A DNA stretch of 64,000 nucleotides from Bimastos eiseni (lineage: Eukaryota; Annelida; Clitellata; Crassiclitellata; Lumbricidae). A program made the position numbers and the translations under genes. The stretch covers positions 150,001 to 214,000 of the forward strand of contig OY365810.1 in assembly GCA_959347315.1 (NCBI GenBank), in the 5' to 3' direction. The first letter of the stretch is position 1. The number at the start of each line of letters is the position of its first letter. This document shows positions 45,600 through 56,397 of the stretch, in pieces. Below the pieces are notes generated by a model. It saw only the letters and a list, made by a program, of their open reading frames with translations. It made no database searches and was not told the DNA's origin.

Positions 45600-46530
45600 C
45601 TCTACTCTTAACACCATTTGAGAACTAAATACTTAAATACAGAAACGATATAGATGAACGGAACTTAACGAACAATGTTTGATCAATTCACGCAGAACTG
45701 TTACAAATAGGATGGACGAAAAACAAGGGCAGCACATTATATTATTAGTATTTTGAAGATAATTCCACAACAAATCGTCATTGAACGAGACACAATCTGT
45801 TGCTGCCTTTTAGTCATCTGTTTTTAAAACTCTAATTCAAATTAAATAAGCCACAAACCCATGCAGTACCATTCTTCAATACATCGACCTCCTCAGAAAA
45901 AAAAATGCCATGGCTATTTCATTTTAAACTATTAAACACTATTGAAATAGCCATAGTTCTTATTCACCGATGTTCGTATAAAACGGGTTCAACTGTAGCT
46001 GTATGACTGTGCGTAGGTTTTAGCGTGAAAACGATTATTAGAGAAACGATTGTTGTCATGCAATAATTACTGTCAACTGAAATATCAATAACAATAATTG
46101 CGATACGACGAGAGTTGATTAAGCACAGATTAAGCAGAAAGACCAATGAAAACAGAGCGCAATTGAGCGTAGATTGGGAGGAATTGAGGGAGGACAAGAG
46201 TGAGGGAAGAGGTAGGAAGGAGGAGGAAGGGAAGGAGGAGGAAGGGAAGGAGGAGGAAGGGAAGGAGCAGAGGGAGGGAGGAGGGAGGGAGGGAAGTAGT
46301 AGGAAGCAGGGAGGGAAACCAAAGCGCAATTGACCAGCAAACGTAGATTGCAAATTACGCTCCAGAATAAACGCATTCGTTATTCTGCCATTGAGAAAAT
46401 GGCGGCAGCTGATGTTGTGTATCTGGTGTTTGGTGGCGTTCGAACGAACGTTACGTATTATAATCGCATGAATATTTAAAAATAGTATTTGTAGAACAAG
46501 ACTCAGTTGAGGATGCAGAAAAGTGAATTG
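45600..46530. other. Stretch with a GGAGGAAG repeat and an ATGGCGGC motif
   Basis: GAAGGAGGAGGAAGG tandem units at 46213-46290. AAAATGGCGGC at 46396-46406 is a YY1-like site and opens a 26-codon plus-strand frame. The 266-codon minus frame (46764-45964) runs through the repeat and is not supported as a gene. Confidence 0.45.
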
Positions 46531-46534
46531 GATT

Positions 46535-47065
46535 TGACTCCAATGGCCAGCCAATGACCAGCCAATGATCAGACAATGATAGCAATGGTCGACCAGCCAG
46601 GAATGAACCTCGATGTGGAATTGTCTATGGTCCTCGTTCGTCGTTTTCTCTTCTAATAATCGTCTGATGAAGATTCGATGACGAGGAAATATTTTCTCAG
46701 TAAACAACGAATGAGAAGCAAAGAATATGGCAGTAGATGACGGCGTTAATCTACCGACAACCAATCAGCGAATTGGAGACGAGCGATGACGTGATGAACA
46801 TCCAATTGCAAATGGGAGACGAGCGATGACGTAATGAACAGCCAATCAGCAAATGGGAGGCGAAAGATGACGTAATAACAGCCAGTCAGTAAATGGAAGA
46901 GTAGCGGTGATGTAATGAACAGCCAGTCAGCAAATGGGAGACGAACGATGACGTAATGAACAGCCAGTCAGCAGACGGAAGACAAGCGATGATGTGATGA
47001 ACATAGCGATGATGTGATGAACAGCCAATCAGCAGATGAGAGAAGAGCGATGATGTAATAATCAG
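46535..47065. promoter_or_regulatory. Tandem array with CCAAT boxes and CRE-like sites
   Basis: About seven units of 40-42 bp from 46756 to 47060 with core GATGACGTAATGAACAGCCA plus ATCAGC. TGACGTRA occurs at 46787, 46827, 46868 and 46949, with TGATGT variants elsewhere. CCAAT occurs at 46540, 46551, 46562, 46761, 46802, 46842 and 47025. CCAATCAG fits NF-Y and TGACGTAA fits CREB/ATF. Whether it drives transcription is inference. Confidence 0.5.
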
Positions 47066-47914
47066 GCAAGTATCATGTGAAAATTATGTCACACTTGCCT
47101 GCAGAGCTGAGGACCGAGTACAATTCCAGTAGGCCCAACTCTCTCGCTAGGCGACGGCGTTTTTATGTTAGATTATAGGGCCTAATGTAATGAGCGCCTT
47201 AATTGGATGTTGTATAGTTAAATTCGACTCTTCTTTAATTTGCAACCATTTGTTACACCTATATCATGCACTCTTAGCGTATTGTGCGTGTTTTAAATAA
47301 TTCAGAGATATAAAAAAATCGGCAATAGGGCCTATCCTGCTGACCTCAATGTTTAGGATTTCATAAATAAAAATATCCACTATTCATCCTGGGCACATAA
47401 GGGGCACATTTTGGAATGGCACAAGTCAAGTTTATAGACATAGTCTATTGAACAATGTAACAGAATACGATCTTATTTCATGCGTATGGTTCTCAATGAT
47501 TTATAAGATTATGGAAACTGTTAATTATAATTGTAAAAATTGTCTGCAAACTCAAGATGATTAAGCCATCTTAGATATTAGAAAATCCTTTTATTGATCA
47601 GCAATGGTCGTTTTCAACATCGTCTTCTTGATTTGCATTGCTGAGTATTGGGTCAAATAGTGTCAAACAATAATTGATTTTGATTAAGCTGTGAGAAAAA
47701 TTGATGAAAAAAGGCAGAACCGTCCTGTCTAAAGTAAATGTAAGGAAGTCATTTAGAAGCACGAACTTCTCATTTGTGTTAGAGCGACTGCATTGAGTGT
47801 GACTCCTCCACTGGGTTTTCTTTCAATTCAATTTTCTTTCTATTATCTTATTGATATGAAGACAAACACTGATAGCATGCCATCATCTAATGTTGTCAAA
47901 GAAATGTTGCACTG
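47066..47914. other. AT-rich stretch, nothing recognised
   Basis: No gene or element identified. Confidence 0.4.
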
Positions 47915-48200
47915 TAGTAGGTCTATATCAATCGTAAAATGTAACAGTGTATGGTAGGCCTATGATTACATCAATTGTAAAATGTAACAGTGTATGGTAG
48001 GCCTGTGATTACATCAATCGTAAAATGTAACAATGTATGGTAGGCCTATGATTACATCAATCGTAAAATGTAACAATGTATGGTAGGCCTATGATTACAT
48101 CAATCGTAAAATGTAACAATGTATGGTAGGCCTATACCAGTTGTAAAATGCAACAATATATAGTAGGTCTATATCAATTGTAAAATGTAGCAATGTATAG
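47915..48200. repeat. 43-bp tandem repeat, about six copies
   Basis: Unit GTAACAGTGTATGGTAGGCC plus TATGATTACATCAATCGTAA plus AAT. Each unit carries TAGGCCTA or a one-base variant. Confidence 0.92.
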
Positions 48201-48379
48201 TAGACTTATGCTTATATCAACTGCAAAATGTTGCACTTTAGACTCAGTAGTGTGATGTATATCCGAACAAATGATAAAATGATGGTGCGTAAAAGGAGCC
48301 AGAAAATACTGTTGAACCATAATAATTGCAAAATTCTTCTCACAGGTCCTGAATAGGTGGCGGACATTATATGTTCTTG

Positions 48380-48517
48380 CTAGCAACATCTGACGACCAT
48401 ACACAACTGCAAGTACGCAACTCCTATGCCAAGTTCACGTTCCATCATCTGGTTGCAAATGGTAGAAGCGATGGCTCTCCCAGTTGCATAGGGTCGTTTC
48501 AGATTAAGAAGGATTAG
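48380..48517 (-). pseudogene. Diverged relic of the third Cys module of copy B
   Basis: Minus-strand frame ending TAG at 48382-48380 reads ASTICNQ, then LQLCMVVRCC, against ASTICKQ, then LQLCVIERCC in copy A, with 14 instead of 12 residues between. The frame is closed by stops just upstream, where alignable DNA continues, so it can no longer be the end of copy B exon 3. It is the old, unconverted part of the paralogue, now separated by the 197-bp block. Confidence 0.6.
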
Positions 48518-48557
48518 TCAATAACTTGTTGTAACAGTAGTCATTCCACCACCACCA

Positions 48558-48754
48558 TACTTCTTACGCTGAGTAAATAATAAAATGAAAGCAGACATCT
48601 TGTTTTACATACATTCATACAAGTCTATGACGTCACATTATCAAATGCATATAAAATAATGTTTTAGCTAAACATGACGTCACAATATCAATGGATGTAA
48701 AACGAACTTTGTAAGCATTCTCACGCAACAATAGCATAATCATTGAGCTTCATT
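48558..48754. repeat. 197-bp block with two palindromic CREs, copy 2, interrupting copy B exon 3
   Basis: Second copy of the block at 38937-39133, with both TGACGTCA sites. Here it abuts the exon 3 homology and supplies the stop codon of truncated copy B. Confidence 0.9.
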
Positions 48755-48926
48755 GAAGTTTGGATACTTGTTGAGAGCGCGGCGCATTGGAAGCACCAAG
48801 ATGGCGTCCGGACAGTATTCGGTGAGGCACTTAAGGTAGTATCTGGTGTTCAAGTACTTGAAGCAATAGATCTCAAGGCAAGAACTCATCTCATCACCCC
48901 AGTAGCGTCGCTTCAGGTTAAACTCT
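48740..48926 (-). CDS. Copy B exon 3: first Cys module, early stop
   Basis: Same acceptor as copy A exon 3 (ctattcag). Identical to copy A through CPDAILVLP, then [12 protein letters not shown] in place of TRRDLNKDPNYP, then EAQ and TGA at 48742-48740. Confidence 0.62.
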
Positions 48927-51503
48927 CTGAATAGTAGGAGACAAAGAAAATTGTTGGCAACACTCACGAATCAGAACATGATCATATCTTCTCTTTATTT
49001 TACCAGAGTTGTGTAACCATGTGATGTTCAACTAATTATTATAATCATCAATTACAATACTCTATATCTGAACATTAAAATCATTTTAGAATCATGAACA
49101 CTGATGGCCATTGCTAGATTATAAATTATTCTGCATTGACAATTAAACCATCCTCCATATAATTAATAGCTGTCAGTTCATCTGTCAATCATTGGATCAG
49201 TTCTAGCTATTGCGATGCTGATCATTCCCTCATTGGCCAAAACTTATACAGTGCCGAACTTTCCGCTGCACGGATCGGCTCCTAGCCTAAGACAGAGTAT
49301 TTAAGTTAGTATAAACCCCCAAACTAGGGTTCGTTGCTGGTCATGATGGAGGAAGAACCAAGGCTGGACGTCGACGGCCGGAGCGCAGACCAGGACAACT
49401 CGAGGTTGGCATTCGACTTCTAGGTATGTCATGGCTCCAGATCGCTGCAGCTAATACATTACTTAGTCATTTCAATAGTCAATATCGTAACCGATTGTAT
49501 CTCATAACTTCATCAACCGAACGACAACGCTAAGCAGCTACTACGTAACGTAATGTATCAATCTCACATTCTCAGGTCCAATGTATAATTGAGCATTCTT
49601 AGTTATATTCCCGAAAGGCATTTATTACGAACATTGTAATGCTTCATTTTAGATAAGATTCATCGTATTACTTTTGTATAGTTTAGAATTGCTTGTATAA
49701 TAAATCATTAGTGGAATATCTTTTGTCATTCGTGACTAGTCTTCCCCGGATATATATGATGTAAGCTATCGAACAGTCAACCAGCGCTAGCTATGATCTA
49801 GGTATAGACCACTATATATATCTGTAACACTTAGCTAAACTGCGGGTTCGAGTCTTCTCACATACACACAGCCTGTACGTTTACAGTTGTATGGTCTCGA
49901 GACAGTGTCTCGGTCTCGAGACGTCTCGATACAGTTTTAGTGTCTCGGTCTCGGAAGCCTGCTGTCTCGGTCTCGAGGTAGTGTCTCGAATTTTTAGAAA
50001 CTGTCTTGAAGTGAAAGTCTTGTTCTGTCTCGAACAAGAGATCTCGAAAAGTTTCGCGTTAACTGTCTTAAAATCTTGTACAATATAAAAACTATTCTCA
50101 GGGATTGGTACTATATACATTATAAGTTTCAAATTGAAATTACAAATGAACCTTATTCCCGAAATCTGAAACATTAGTGTTTTACAGCATTTTATATAGG
50201 ATCACTTGTCTTTTACTGTCTCGTACTGTCTTGAGCCTAGTGTCTCGGTCTTGGTACCTCACTGTCACGGTCTCGGGCTCTCGGCACCTCACTGTTTCGG
50301 TCTCGTCTTGGTATTGAAGTTTCGAGTCTTGCATACAACACTGTATTTTACTAATGCTGCTGACATAATTTATTATCGGAGAGTCTTCGAACAGACACTG
50401 ACGGACCAGAGAACTTTGCATCTAAGCTGAAGTGTATACAGCGTCTCTTTTCTGTTCGTTAAATTGGATTTAACGTATATTAGTACAGCAGGCTACAATA
50501 GGTTCATGGATATTATCATTCGATAGTGTCATAGAACTGCGCTGCATTTATGAGACTCTCCTTAAGCGGTCGATTTCTTTACTTATCTCCTTAAACGAAG
50601 ATTTTCTGATGACATCAAATTGATTGTTGTAATCATCTGTCTATTAACACTGTGATGATGGATGTCATTGTTGACAATCACGAACGTAACTGTTGTTAAT
50701 TGCGTAAGCAAAGACTAACAACGATAATGATTAGAAATAACACATCAAATGACAAATGATGGTGATGGTGATGATGATGATGATGAGGTAATGGTGGTGG
50801 TGGAATGGCGGTCTATGCATCCGATGACCACCTAGTACCTACTTTTCTGGTGCAGAATTCTCGACGGTTTGTGCGACCATAAATCCTACAGAGCAAACCG
50901 ATAAAAAACTCATGAGACGATGATTTTTTCCAATTCAAGGAGGGTTGTATGGAGGGACGGAGAAAGAATAGTGTGCCAAGTTGCCTCAAGTAATTCAGAC
51001 TTTACAGAGTCACCATCTCACACACACACATACACACACTCGCACGCACCCACATACACGCACATAAACACACACCCACACAAAAACACACACACGCACA
51101 CACAGACACTCGCACACACACACAAACACACACGCACACAAACACACACACACGCACACACACACAAACACACACAAACACAAACACACACACAGACACA
51201 CAAACACACACAAACACACACACGCACACACAGACACACGCACACACAGACAAACACACACACAAACACACAGACACACACACACGCACACACAGACACT
51301 CGCACACGCACACACACACAAACACACACACGCACACACAGACACACGCACACACACACAAACACACACACGCACACACACACACTCGCACACACACACA
51401 AACACACACGCACACAAACACACATACGCACACACAGACACACTCACACACAGACACACACGCACACACAGACACACGCACACACACACGCACACACACA
51501 CAA

Positions 51504-51550
<47 letters not shown>

Positions 51551-51577
51551 CGCACACACAGACACACGCACACACAA

Positions 51578-51608
<31 letters not shown>

Positions 51609-52160
51609 CGCACACACAGACACACGCACACACACACAAACACACATACGCACACACAGACACACTCACACACAGACACACACGCACACACAGACACACG
51701 CACACACACACAAACACACACACAAACACACACACACACACACACACGCACACACAGACACACGCACGCACACACAAACACACACAAACACAAACACACA
51801 CACAAACACACAGACACACTCACACACATGCACGCGCGCGCACGACGATGGTTGGTGGCCTGATATTGAAAAGCATTATTCCAATTTGTGATGTGCACAT
51901 TCATGTATATTTCAACTTGTTTCAAGCAAAGACTGACTGTCTGCATCAACCAACTTCTGTTTAATCAGAATAATTATTTTCATCAATTAAACTTCTAGCT
52001 AAATTTGCGACTATATGCAGCGCTAGCATCAACTTCGTGCTTCTGATTTTAAATCTACATACCAACCAGAGCTAAAATGTGTGAGGCAACATTTCCAACC
52101 TGTGCTGCATAGTATTAGTATGAAGATCGTTAGCGTCAGAATGAGGAACTGGCGAGTCAT
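48740..52160 (-). CDS. Truncated tandem paralogue (copy B) of the Cys-rich secreted protein
   Basis: Exons 52160-52100, 50885-50843 and 48926-48740 have the same phases as copy A and join to 96 residues plus TGA. Exon 1 is a different but equally clear signal peptide. Exons 2-3 are almost identical to copy A until [15 protein letters not shown], after which a 197-bp block shared with the 3' flank of copy A replaces the rest and brings a stop (EAQ, TGA). Only module 1 (CLEIYC then CLTEYC) and both basic sites (KRR, RR) remain. It may still make a one-module peptide or be a pseudogene; intact splice sites and frame favour the first, modestly. A diverged relic of the missing module lies further on at 48380-48517. 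Confidence 0.6.
49885..50345. repeat. GTCTCGG-rich repeat flanking a unique core (copy B intron 2)
   Basis: Duplicate of 41225-41690 within the segmental duplication; differs by a base or two. Confidence 0.6.
50843..50885 (-). CDS. Copy B exon 2: 43-bp micro-exon
   Basis: Acceptor tctgtag, donor gtaggt, phase 1 in and phase 2 out, encoding [15 protein letters not shown] across its borders. Lies at the very end of the near-identical block shared with 42200-42242. Confidence 0.66.
51015..51842. repeat. (CA)n-derived minisatellite, about 830 bp
   Basis: ACACACACGCACACACAGAC and ACACACAAACACAC variants. Open for over 300 codons on both strands (His/Thr and Cys/Val), an artefact of composition. 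Confidence 0.97.
52100..52160 (-). CDS. Copy B exon 1: start codon and signal peptide
   Basis: ATG at 52160 followed by [20 protein letters not shown], 20 codons plus one base, donor GTTGGA, phase 1. Sequence differs almost completely from copy A exon 1, but length, phase and donor are the same, which dates the original duplication well before the recent conversion. Confidence 0.66.
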
Positions 52161-53017
52161 CTTGTCTCAGAGTCAATCGTCGTCATTGAGAACTCTATAG
52201 GAACAGTTTGTGAAACGTGGCACAAACAGGGTCTTTATTATAGCAAAGACCACAAACAACCAATTAGTCTATAGTCTAGTAGATTCAGCTGGCGATAAAA
52301 TTGCGTGTAGCCTACATATTTTCCTGAATCGAGTGATCAATTCAATGTTTTTGATTTTTAATTTGGAAGTTGTCTTATAGAATGAGAAGTGGTTCAGTGG
52401 TTCATCTGTTAGAAATAGCCTAACTGAAATCGGTCTTTTGATGAATTCGACATAAGTAAATAAGAAATTCTCAAAGTTGACAAGACTGATAAGGTTTAAG
52501 TAAGCAAGCCATCAGGAAACGTAGACCTATGTCATAAGAAGCAATACATCGACAACCTCAGTGAGGAGGAGGAAAAAAGGCTCTGTCGCCTATAATAGAC
52601 TAATAATATGCTAATTCAATTTTACGGATTATTGCATTAAAAGAAGAGGACGTGCAATATTTATCCCAGTATGCCTAAGTCAGACAATATTACACAGAGT
52701 GATGGTTAAATTTTAAGAGATTTAAGCCTATAAGCTTACATCAATTCTATTTTACATTACATGGCAGCATTTAAAACCACAGTGTGCCGGCCTAATGTCT
52801 TACACACTGTGACACTGGCGTGAACGACAGTAGGAAGCGAGATCAATATTTCTGCATCGAACATTAGGTTGATTAGATTTTCGTTCGCTAGGTGGCAGCG
52901 TTAGTTAAATCAGAGGTAAAATGTAATGTGCCTCGCATGCCCATCGACCGTTAATTTCCACTTCTCGAATTACTTGTCATCATCCGTTTATATTATACCA
53001 GTAGAGCCTACTTCTAT
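52161..53017. other. 5' flank of Cys-rich copy B; nothing else recognised
   Basis: No clear TATA box or further exon. Confidence 0.4.
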
Positions 53018-53933
53018 ATGGCATCTACGCTTCTGAGATTGCTTCTGTCTTTAACGCCACTGCTGTACGTGCTGGGTTACAATTACGCTGATGACGTCCA
53101 AGCCTACTTAGGCCTACATTGCATGGCTTCTAATGCCTCCGCAGGCTCCGCTGCTGTTCGGGCAATGAGTCAAACGCTGTATGCCCTCGAGACTTGGATG
53201 ACGACAACCCGCTTGCGACTCAACTCAACTAAAAAGCAATATATATCTTGCTGGGCATTCGCCAGCAGGTTATGATGCTTGACTTAACTCCCATTACTGC
53301 TTTGTATTTTCCTCTGTTGTCCGGGACCTTGGAGTCACCAAGAGATTACCTTTGCTGCTCATACTCGCTGTCTCTGCCATGATTCATAGGGCCTACTTCC
53401 AGTTCGACCGCTCCGAAATGCAGTGTTGCACGCTCGCTAACTTCAGACGCCACCGCTACCCTTGTCCACGCCTTCATCACACGCCCAACTAGATTACTGT
53501 TGCTCACTCTATGCAAGCCTTCCAGCTGGGCGGTTGAGGTGCCCGGACCGGAATCTGCGTCCTGCTGGCTGCTGCACGTCTTGTCGTGCGCATTACGAAA
53601 TATGGCCATGTCTCTGGCTATAGAAGCTGGATGTGCTCCGCTGGCTACCCGTCCAACAGCGAATCTCGCACCGTATCATCTCTTTGGTCTGGCGGTCCTT
53701 GTTAGGTAGTAGTAGTTTCAGCTTAACGACACTTGTTGGATCTCTCCTCTGCCTATCTTCGCTGTCTCTTCTACTCTATCTTGAGTGCACCGGATCGCCG
53801 CTCTCTCCACTCTATTGAGCGATGCCTACTCATTGTCCCATTTGCCCGTACAACTACTTCTCAGTTGGCCCCTCACTCTAGAACACATTGGCGATGCGGT
53901 TATCCCCCAAGGTAGTGGTCGACGAAATGTTAC

Positions 53934-53935
<2 letters not shown>
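53018..53935 (+). mobile_element. Decayed CR1/L2-like LINE 3' part
   Basis: Frames read YNYADDVQAYLGLHC, then ALETWMTTTRLRLNSTKKQ (RT palm and after), then LRWLPVQQRISHRIISLVW (C-terminal segment). Same arrangement as the LINE at 1553-3790. Ends against a (TA)n tract at 53937-53992. Confidence 0.78.

Positions 53936-53936
<1 letters not shown>

Positions 53937-53992
<56 letters not shown>
53937..53992. repeat. (TA)n microsatellite at the LINE 3' end
   Basis: Pure TA run directly after the LINE remains. Confidence 0.93.
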
Positions 53993-53994
<2 letters not shown>

Positions 53995-53999
53995 TCACA

Positions 54000-55230
54000 T
54001 CAAACACCAAAAGGTGTAATTTTATTAAACTTTCACTCAATTAAACAACTTCCACTTAATTAAGGGTAATTGTTACCACAATTTAATAACACCAATCATG
54101 ATCATTGCATTTTTAATTTTTTGATTTCTAGGCTATCTGGGTATTTTATGCGACAGCGCTGAAATTGAGAGAAAAAATAATTGAATAAAAAAGATGATGC
54201 AAATGTTAAAACAATTTACAGATATATTTTTTATGGAACTGCTGAAGAAAACTTAATATCAAGCAGTGCTAAAATTTGACAGAGTTGGCCGAAAATTTAA
54301 TTTAAAAAAAAAATATTTTAATTAAAAAACAAATTCGCTACTTTCATTTACCTTTACAACTAGAGTATTTTCATTTAAAAATACATTGTCCAAAATTTAC
54401 AGACAAGTTTTTATGGAAGTGCTGAAGCACACTTAATATTGAGCAATGCTTAAATTTGACAGAGTTGGCCTAAAATTCTATTCTAGAGCCTTACTAATTT
54501 TAATAAAATACAGCTCCGTTACTTTGATTTACATATATTTACAAATCCGTTACTTTACTTAAAAATACACAAATCAAAGTACTGTCAGTGTTCATAATTA
54601 GTGATCAAGTATTATTAAGTGTGCGTAGCAATATGATACAGCAACCCAGATTATTCTAATGATGAATTATTTCATTTGTACTATGAACTTATCTCATTTA
54701 TTTAAAGTCACGTAGTGGTAAACTATGATCAACTATCCATCGAATCTTATCTTGAACTCATTGGTTACATTGAGGTGCCAGAATGATGTAAGTAATAAAA
54801 CAGACACAGATATTCCAATAAAAATTTAAGAAACGTCCTCTTAACACTTTGCAAAAGAAACTGTTTCTGTTTCTTTTCTTTAAGTCCAATTACTGTTTCT
54901 TTTTTCCCTGTCCTCAGCTGCGGGTTGGTTTACCACCCCTCTAAGATAAAGAGTGTGAACACACAGTGCCATGCTGCTTGGACTCCAACACGTCCGACAG
55001 CCACCCTTTCATTCATATATATATATATATATATATATATACACTCACAACGCATGCACACATACAAACACAAACAAGTATATATATATAGACGTGTACA
55101 AGAAATTCAACACATAATTACAATTCCGTTACTACCTTGGTTAATGCTTTAATCGTCAACCTATAGCTACTCTCTATTATGAACTCCTACATGTCGGACT
55201 GCAGCCCTTTCATTCATAATTTTCATACAC

Positions 55231-55285
<55 letters not shown>

Positions 55286-55830
55286 TCTGTGTCTATTATA
55301 CAAGAAACTCAATACGTAGCTACAACGTCGCTTCAAAATTACAACACCGTAACTTGAGGAAAAGTATCGGAGTTGCTATAACGGAGTTGTAGATTCTTCA
55401 TAATAAAGCCACCACGCTGCTTGGTTAAATTGAGATAAAAGTAATAATCAGTCTATAGTAGTCAGGCTGTCCGTTTCAATATTATCATATTTTTAAGACA
55501 TAAATATATATATACGCATAATTGAGTACTTATGGTAACGGAGTTGTGGATCTTTAATACACTATGATGTAATCTGATTAATTTCCGAAAATTATCAACA
55601 TAAATAAGCAAACATTTAAATTGGTCTCTTGTGGGTAAATTAATATAGGCTGGTTCCCTGCTTTCGAAGACGTCAATTCAAAAATCTAGAATTCTTAATC
55701 TATTCCACAGATGGCCAAAGACTCTCAGTAACGGCGTTGTAAACAAATTTTTAGGACAGAAGTTAAATTAATTTTTGAACTACTTATTATGTTAACGAGT
55801 TAATAAAAACTGTACAGTGCACTGGCCAAA
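54000..55830. repeat. AT-rich region with repeated CCGTTAC/GTAACGG motif
   Basis: Two copies of a roughly 181-bp unit (54210-54390 and 54392-54560: GTGCTGAAG, GACAGAGTTGGCC). CCGTTACT or GTAACGGAGTTGT recurs at 54516, 54547, 55126, about 55378, 55535 and 55728. TA tracts at 55014-55040 and 55232-55285. Confidence 0.65.
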
Positions 55831-56397
55831 TATACACGGTGGCCCAAAAAGTGGGACCGTCTTATATAATTTCCTATAATAATTATTTGGGGAATTTTTC
55901 TATTAAAAACCAAGGAAACTGTTGCCAGCTGTTAATTTATCTAAAATCAGAATTCAAATTCAATGTGTCCTCCTCAGTTTTCAACAGTTTTCTCTAAACC
56001 TCTTCGCTACTGGTCAATGCTCTTTTTTATAAACCTCTCAGACAAATGTTGCCATTCTTCAACAATGGCCAATTTAGTAAAAACTAATTTTTGTTGGAGT
56101 GCACCGCAATAGCATAATCTACTGGGTTTTAATCCGGGATGGTGGCCACATGTCTGGTTCAATGAAGGTGACATTCTCAGGATACGATCTTCTGCTGTTA
56201 TTTTTTTCATTATAACAACATAAAATATTAAATAAATTGTAAAGATGGCGACCTAAAGTTAATGAAATAATGAGGTCATGCGTTAAGAGAATAAGTAAGA
56301 AAAATATTATTGCTTGAGACCGCTCAAAACATAATTTATATGTAGATTTCTCAAGATTGCTCCAGGCTGTCTCACTTATTTTGGGCCACCCTGTATA
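55831..56397 (-). mobile_element. Internally deleted Tc1/mariner-like element
   Basis: Left end TACACGGTGGCCCAAAAAGT and right end (reverse complement) TACAGGGTGGCCCAAAATAA are inverted repeats flanked by TA, the target of this superfamily. The minus strand between them still reads KLAIVEEWQHLSERFIKKSI and GGHIEFEF, the C-terminal end of a mariner-type transposase, broken by stops. About 565 bp, so most of the transposase is gone. Confidence 0.8.

Larger units (their letters stand above)
48755..50890. repeat. Segmental duplication block, copy B (partner 40094-42249)
   Basis: Same orientation as its partner, offset 8661 bases at 48851. Carries copy B exons 2 and 3. Homology stops within a few bases of the exon 2 acceptor on the right side, and sequences beyond differ completely. 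Confidence 0.92.

Noticed and set aside
45964..46764. 266-codon minus-strand frame
   Set aside because: Starts within the CCAAT/CRE array and crosses a GGAGGAAG repeat; no domain, and shadow frames exist on +.
50920..51949. Open frames of 269-323 codons on both strands (His/Thr and Cys/Val)
   Set aside because: Pure consequence of the CA minisatellite.
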